Shown one piece after another: positions 59,704 through 64,000 of a stretch of DNA of 64,000 nucleotides. The notes below the pieces were generated by a model. That model saw only the letters and a program-made list of their open reading frames with translations, was not told the DNA's origin and searched no databases. Source of the DNA: Halobacteria archaeon HArc-gm2. GTDB lineage: Archaea; Halobacteriota; Halobacteria; Halobacteriales; Haloarculaceae. The stretch lies in NCBI GenBank assembly GCA_025517465.1, contig JAOPKE010000002.1, forward strand, positions 434,001 to 498,000. Reading direction: 5' to 3'. Positions within the stretch are counted from its first letter, which is position 1; each line of letters begins with the position of its first letter. Made by a program: the position numbers and the translations under genes.

Positions 59704-61563
59704 ATGCCCGCGGAGAACAGCGCAACGTACATGTCGCTGGAGTGGCGAGGTGCGGCAGTCGAATCCGGGTCCGGCGTCCCGTCGGCGACGACGTGGCAGG
59801 ACGTCGACGTCCCCGGACGACCGGTCAAGTTTGCCGGTGACGACGCCGTCGCCTATCGAACCGAGTTCGCAGACCCCCGGGAGGCCGACGACGAGCACGC
59901 CGTCCTCGTCCTGGAGGGAGTTTTCGCACACGCCCGCGTCTGGCTCAACGGTGACGAGCTGGCCGAACACGACGCGTACTTCGACCCGCTCCGTGTCTCC
60001 CTGCCCGTCGAGGACGAGAACGAACTGGTCGTCGAGTGCCGGGCCCCCGAGGACCGGTTCGGCGGGATATACGACACCGACCGCGTTCCCCAAAACGCGT
60101 CGGTCCCGGGTATCTGGTGGGGCGCGACCATCGAGACCCACCCCGATCCCTACGTCGAATCGCTGAGCGTCGCCCCTCGCATCGGCGAGGGGGAACCCAC
60201 GGTCGCCGTCGAAGCGACCGTCGTCACCGACCAGCCTCTCGACGACCGGATGACCCTGTCGATACGGCCGGAGGGCGACGTCCGTGGCGGCGGGATGATG
60301 AACCGCGCGGCCGTCGAGACGGCCCCCGGGCGAACGACAGTCTCCCACGAGGTGGAGGTCCGCGACGGCTCGCTCTGGTGGCCCCACGACCTGGGTGACC
60401 AGCCCCGCTATACGTTGCGCGCGAAGCTGGCCGACTCTGAGCGGACCACCGTCACGGGGCTCCGGAGCGTCGACTACGACGAGGACGGCCTCCTCGTCAA
60501 CGGCGAGCGCGTCGCGGCCCGCGGCGTCAACTTGACCGACGCCACCGCGGCCGACGTCGAACGCGCTGCCCGGGCGAACGCGAATCTCGTCCGGGCCCAC
60601 GCGCACGTCCTCTCCCCCGAGGTGTACGAGGCCTGCGACGAACAGGGGCTGCTCGTCTGGCAGGACCTCCCGCTGACCGGACCCGGCGAGTTCGACGTCG
60701 AGCGCGGACAGGACCTGGCCGAGCGCCTCCTCCGGGCCCGACGGAACCGACCCAGCCTGGCCGCCGTCTCCGTTCACGACGAGCCGATGCCGGACCTCGG
60801 CGACGGACTCGGAACTGGCGCCGTCGACCGCCTCCGCTATCGCTGGCGCGCGTGGCGCGCGAGCTACGACAGGGAACCGGCAGACTCCGTCGCCGAGGTC
60901 GTCTCAGAAGTGCCGACGTTCCCCGTCGTCGGTCCGGCCGGCATCGGCCCGGACGCCGCGACGATCTATCCCGGCTGGACCTTCGGCGAGGCCGGCGACG
61001 TCGACTGGCTCTGTGACCGCTTCGACCTGGGGGACGTCGTCGCGGAGTTCGGCGCCGGCGCGCTCGCGGCCGACGACCCCGCCGACGAGACGGACTTCGA
61101 CGCCGACCGACACGCGGCGCGCGTCGGCAGCGGCGTCGACGAGTCCCAGGACTACCAGGCGGACGTCCTCGGCACCGTCGCCGAACGGCTGCGATTGCGC
61201 GGGACGAACGTCCTGGCCGCCTACGCGCTCCGCGACGTCGGTGACGCCGGGATGGGCGTGCTCGCCCGGGACGGCAGCGAGAAGACCGCCTTCGACCGAC
61301 TCGCTGCGGCCTACCAGCCCGTCCAGGGCGTCCTTTCGGACCCGACGCCGGGCGAGAGCGACGTCGTGGTCATTCACGACCGCCCCTCGCCGGCGACCGT
61401 CACGGTCGAGTGGGACGTCGACGGCGAGCGAGAGCAGGAGGAACTGAAAGTGGGCGCCTACGGTCGCGTCGACGTGACGACGCTCTCCCTTTCCGAGGGC
61501 GACGCCGTCACTATCGCCGTGGCCACCGACGACGCCGTAGCGCACAACGAGTACCGTATTTAA
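59704..61563 (+). CDS. Glycoside hydrolase family 2-like protein
   Basis: A 619-residue GH2-type protein: sugar-binding jelly roll (about 1-155; AHARVWLNGDELAEHDAYFD), immunoglobulin-like part (about 155-265), and a TIM barrel (about 265-530). The nucleophile Glu is plausible in VVAEFGAGAL (about 445-454). The acid/base position reads SVHDEPMP (about 357-364) where active GH2 enzymes usually have Asn-Glu, so Asp replaces Asn. Activity is uncertain. No signal peptide. ATG at 59734 is an alternative start. Confidence 0.78.
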   Translation: MPAENSATYMSLEWRGAAVESGSGVPSATTWQDVDVPGRPVKFAGDDAVAYRTEFADPREADDEHAVLVLEGVFAHARVWLNGDELAEHDAYFDPLRVSLPVEDENELVVECRAPEDRFGGIYDTDRVPQNASVPGIWWGATIETHPDPYVESLSVAPRIGEGEPTVAVEATVVTDQPLDDRMTLSIRPEGDVRGGGMMNRAAVETAPGRTTVSHEVEVRDGSLWWPHDLGDQPRYTLRAKLADSERTTVTGLRSVDYDEDGLLVNGERVAARGVNLTDATAADVERAARANANLVRAHAHVLSPEVYEACDEQGLLVWQDLPLTGPGEFDVERGQDLAERLLRARRNRPSLAAVSVHDEPMPDLGDGLGTGAVDRLRYRWRAWRASYDREPADSVAEVVSEVPTFPVVGPAGIGPDAATIYPGWTFGEAGDVDWLCDRFDLGDVVAEFGAGALAADDPADETDFDADRHAARVGSGVDESQDYQADVLGTVAERLRLRGTNVLAAYALRDVGDAGMGVLARDGSEKTAFDRLAAAYQPVQGVLSDPTPGESDVVVIHDRPSPATVTVEWDVDGEREQEELKVGAYGRVDVTTLSLSEGDAVTIAVATDDAVAHNEYRI

Positions 61564-61643
61564 CGTCTCCCGACGACGTGTGAACCCGTGGCACGCGGTT
61601 TCTCACGGGTGTGAGCGGTCACCACGGTGTTCGTTGTACCGCA

Positions 61644-61654
61644 ATGTTTAAAGG
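61644..61654 (+). promoter_or_regulatory. TATA-like box upstream of the coiled-coil gene
   Basis: atgtttaaagg would place transcription near 61677 and leave a leader of about 135 bases before the ATG at 61814, long for a haloarchaeal mRNA. No closer box is clear. Confidence 0.3.
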
Positions 61655-61813
61655 AAATCGACCAGTACGTACAGGTACCAGAACGTCTCCGGCGTTCGGG
61701 CAGTATCGCATTCCGCCCAGTATGACAGGGAACCCTTGTTATCGGCGTCAGCCCACTGAGAGGAATACGACTGCCCAGCGCCGTGGCGGTCATGGAATCG
61801 AGGATTAACAACA

Positions 61814-62704
61814 ATGGCAGAATCGATAGACGAATCCAAAAACGTAGAAGTCACAGACGAAGATCTCGAAAACAAATCCAAGGGCGAGCTCATCAAGCTC
61901 GCCGGCCAGCTCCGCGACCGACGGAACGACCTGAACCAGCTGGCATCCGAGCGGGCGTCCAGCCGGGACGACCTCAACGCGAAGACCCGTGAGAAGGTCA
62001 ACGAGGCCCAGGAACACCGCGAGCAGCGCGACGAGCTCAACGAGCAGGTCCAGGAGCACAAGGAACAGCGAAACGAGCTCAACGCGGAGGCCAACAAGCT
62101 CTTCGACAAGGTCGACAAGATGAAGAACGACCTCGAGCTCGACGAGGGAAAGTCCGTCGACAAGCTCGAGTCCGAAATCGAAGACCTGGAGTTCAAACAG
62201 CAGACCGAGGTGCTCAGTAGCGACGACGAGCGCGAACTCATCGAGAAGATCGAGGAGAAACGCGAGCAACTCGCCGAGAAGAAGGAGAAACTCGACCAGA
62301 CGGGCGACCTCGACGGCCTCAAGGAGGAGGCAGAGGAGGTCCGCTCCGAAGCCTCGACCCACCACCAGAAGGTGACGGAACTCGCCGACGAGGCCCAGAA
62401 GCACCACAACGAGATGATCGAGGCCTATCGCGAGGCCGACGACATCCGCGACGACGCCGACGAGATGCACGAGAAGTTCGTGGACGCCCAGGAGGCCGCC
62501 GACCAGCACCACGAGGACTTCGTCCGCGTCCAGAAGCGCCTCCGCGAACTGGACAAGAAAGAGGAGAAGGCCGAACGCTCCGCCCGCGAGGAGAAGCAGG
62601 AGGCCGCCAAGGAGGAGGCCGAGGAGATCTATCAGAAGTTCAAGGAAGGCGAGACCCTCGACACCGAGGACCTGATGAAGCTGCAGAAGGCCGGCAAGCT
62701 CTAG
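61814..62704 (+). CDS. Long coiled-coil protein (COG1340-like)
   Basis: A 296-residue protein that is coiled coil almost throughout (about 15-270), rich in Glu, Lys, Gln and Asp, with repeats such as EHREQRDELNEQVQEHKEQR (about 57-76). It matches an archaeal coiled-coil family often mislabelled phosphoserine phosphatase. His-rich turns (STHHQKV, QKHHNEM, DQHHEDF) recur every 20-35 residues. Likely an abundant structural protein; role unknown. The preceding 250 bases hold an inverted repeat (cccgtg / cacggg) but no gene. Confidence 0.85.
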   Translation: MAESIDESKNVEVTDEDLENKSKGELIKLAGQLRDRRNDLNQLASERASSRDDLNAKTREKVNEAQEHREQRDELNEQVQEHKEQRNELNAEANKLFDKVDKMKNDLELDEGKSVDKLESEIEDLEFKQQTEVLSSDDERELIEKIEEKREQLAEKKEKLDQTGDLDGLKEEAEEVRSEASTHHQKVTELADEAQKHHNEMIEAYREADDIRDDADEMHEKFVDAQEAADQHHEDFVRVQKRLRELDKKEEKAERSAREEKQEAAKEEAEEIYQKFKEGETLDTEDLMKLQKAGKL

Positions 62705-62894
62705 ACCCGGTCTCTTTTCTCTCTACGCCGTTCTCGAACCACCGAGCGACTGCTATCGCGTAGGTGACCACTGACCGGCCCGGCTGCACGTAACGGCTGT
62801 TTCACCCGCCCGACACAGACTCGCCCACGGCGCGTCACGAGTTCTCAGCACGGTCCCGTTACCCCTTTCACCGGCGATAACGAACTCTCCGGCG

Positions 62895-63560
62895 ATGTCC
62901 CTGGCCGCGACGCTGGTCGGTGGGATGGTCTTTGGGCTCGCGCTGGCGGCGCCACCGGGGCCGATGAACGCCGTCATCGCGACGGAGAGCGTGCTCCGTG
63001 GCTGGGGCGCGGGCTTCCGCGCCGGACTGGGAGCGATGGTCGCGGACGTCTGTTTCTTCCTGCTGGCGCTGGTCGGCCTGGTCGCGTTCGTCCAGCGCTC
63101 GCCGGACGTCAGGACCGCGCTGTTCGTCGCCGGTGGCCTGCTGATGATCTACTTCGCCTACGGCGCCGTCGCGAGCGCCCGCTCGTTCGTCGACGAGGAA
63201 CTCGAAGAAGGCAAGGGCTTTCGCAAGGCGTTCGTCCTGGCGCTCACGAACCCGTTCCAGATCGTCTTCTGGCTGACCGTCGGCGTCGGCTTGCTCGAAC
63301 CGGGCCAGCTCGACGTGCTGGCGGCCCTGCCCGTCGTCGGCCAGTCGCTCGCCGGACGCGCCGTCGTCCAGACCGGCGAGCCGGCGATAATCGTCGGCCT
63401 GTTCGCCGGCGTCGTCGTCTGGATTCTGGGCTTTCCGGCGGCACTCGTCTCGGCCCGGCGCCGTGTGGATTCGGTCGCGCCGGTGGTCGCGTGGCTCTCG
63501 GCGGCGGTGCTGGCCGGGTCGGGCCTGCTCTTCCTCGCGGAAGCGGCGTCGCGGCTCTAG
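62895..63560 (+). CDS. LysE/RhtB-family exporter
   Basis: A 221-residue membrane protein with six helices. The signature AAPPGPMNAVIA (about 18-29) and ALTNPFQIVFWLTVG (about 115-129) mark the LysE/RhtB amino-acid and metabolite exporters. The substrate is unknown. Its stop overlaps the stop of the convergent HD gene by 3 bases. Confidence 0.9.
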   Translation: MSLAATLVGGMVFGLALAAPPGPMNAVIATESVLRGWGAGFRAGLGAMVADVCFFLLALVGLVAFVQRSPDVRTALFVAGGLLMIYFAYGAVASARSFVDEELEEGKGFRKAFVLALTNPFQIVFWLTVGVGLLEPGQLDVLAALPVVGQSLAGRAVVQTGEPAIIVGLFAGVVVWILGFPAALVSARRRVDSVAPVVAWLSAAVLAGSGLLFLAEAASRL

Positions 63561-64000
63561 TCGCCGCCCATGCCGGAGGCCATGTCAACGACGGCCTCCT
63601 CGCCGTCCATCTCGGCCACTTCGCCCTCGAGCCACTCCTGGAACCAGCGGGCGCGCTTGAGTCGGCGCTGGAGGACGGCCTCGGCGGTCTCGCTCTCGAT
63701 CCGGTCGCGAGCGTCGCGGCCCCGCTCGACGACGCGGCCGACCATCTCGGCGGCGTCCATGTGCGAGCGGGCCTCGTAGCCCATCCGTAACAGCATCAGC
63801 GCCGTCCCGTTGGCGCCGACCTTGTCGAGGATGTCCGCCTCGATGAGACACTGGGTCTCCATCGGCAGGTCGGTCACGTCACCCTGGTAGGAGTGGTCGC
63901 GGATGGCCGTGCACACCTGGTCGACGAACGAGTCGGGGTAGTCGCCGTGGGCCGTGAGGTACTCGCGGGCGATGTCCGCGCCCGCGTCGGCGTGGACGTC
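63557..64000 (-). CDS. HD-domain phosphohydrolase, 5' end cut
   Basis: The frame is open to the right edge; 147 residues of the C-terminal part are visible. TAIRDHSY and CLIEADILDKVGANGTALML match the later His and Asp motifs of HD hydrolases of the YedJ/RNase Y-like group. The first HD doublet lies outside the window. A helical tail (RLKRARWFQEWLEGEVAEM) follows. Substrate unknown. Confidence 0.8.
   Translation of the reverse strand, partial: DVHADAGADIAREYLTAHGDYPDSFVDQVCTAIRDHSYQGDVTDLPMETQCLIEADILDKVGANGTALMLLRMGYEARSHMDAAEMVGRVVERGRDARDRIESETAEAVLQRRLKRARWFQEWLEGEVAEMDGEEAVVDMASGMGGD

Overview
The window is haloarchaeal chromosome (class Halobacteria). The signs are very high GC, acidic proteins rich in Asp and Glu, many near-leaderless promoters with a TATA-like box about 26-32 bases before the start codon, Tat signals on exported redox proteins, halocyanin, split cytochrome b, FtsZ1, GEK1-type D-Tyr-tRNA deacylase, digeranylgeranyl lipid reductase and a bacterioruberin gene cluster. 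Genus is not resolved. About 64 protein genes are supported. I saw no rRNA, tRNA or CRISPR array.

Layout. 1-11.6 kb: a cut beta-propeller protein, a large Tat-exported protein with a Trp/Asp-rich tail, secE-spt5, ftsZ1, dtdA and a cation-exchanger-like membrane protein. 11.6-21.9 kb: aroE, an HhH protein, a three-gene pabBAC-type operon (chorismate to p-aminobenzoate), a cysteine-less redoxin, endonuclease III and a GH3 glycosidase. 21.9-30.3 kb: the quinol-oxidising bc complex (halocyanin, Rieske, cytochrome b in two pieces, several small membrane proteins) with two regulators beside it. 30.4-39.5 kb: an NAD-kinase-like protein, archaeal lipid reductase, KorAB 2-oxoacid:ferredoxin oxidoreductase, a flavin reductase and small zinc proteins. 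39.7-45.7 kb: a Bat-type PAS/LOV regulator followed by crtB, crtD, lyeJ and cruF, the route to the C50 carotenoid bacterioruberin. 46.4-54.3 kb: RtcB ligase, a TumE/TumA pair, acyl-CoA dehydrogenase, a RIO-like kinase, CoA ester lyase and an aldo/keto reductase. 54.3-57.1 kb: an unstable island with a UPF0175/PIN toxin-antitoxin pair between inverted-repeat elements, and an AT-rich insertion at the 3' end of a second endonuclease III gene. 57.2-64 kb: NmrA-like protein, DUF371, DUF2062, a GH2-like protein, a coiled-coil protein, LysE exporter and a cut HD protein.

Three things stand out. First, a dispersed family of structured intergenic elements (called A here) occurs five times, in all as eight half-units. 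Each half-unit folds on itself. Most carry paired hairpins whose stems change by compensation around an invariant TGATGAC linker, and the three full copies have a central hairpin that also covaries around a GGAC loop. This is the best candidate for an undescribed system. Second, a 40-bp perfect direct repeat brackets a 758-bp AT-rich insertion that has replaced the C-terminus of an endonuclease III gene with its own in-frame version, leaving the original end stranded downstream; this looks like site-specific integration. Third, the 3' end of spt5 is duplicated around a 107-bp palindromic insert. A second, smaller inverted-repeat family (B) flanks the PIN toxin-antitoxin pair.
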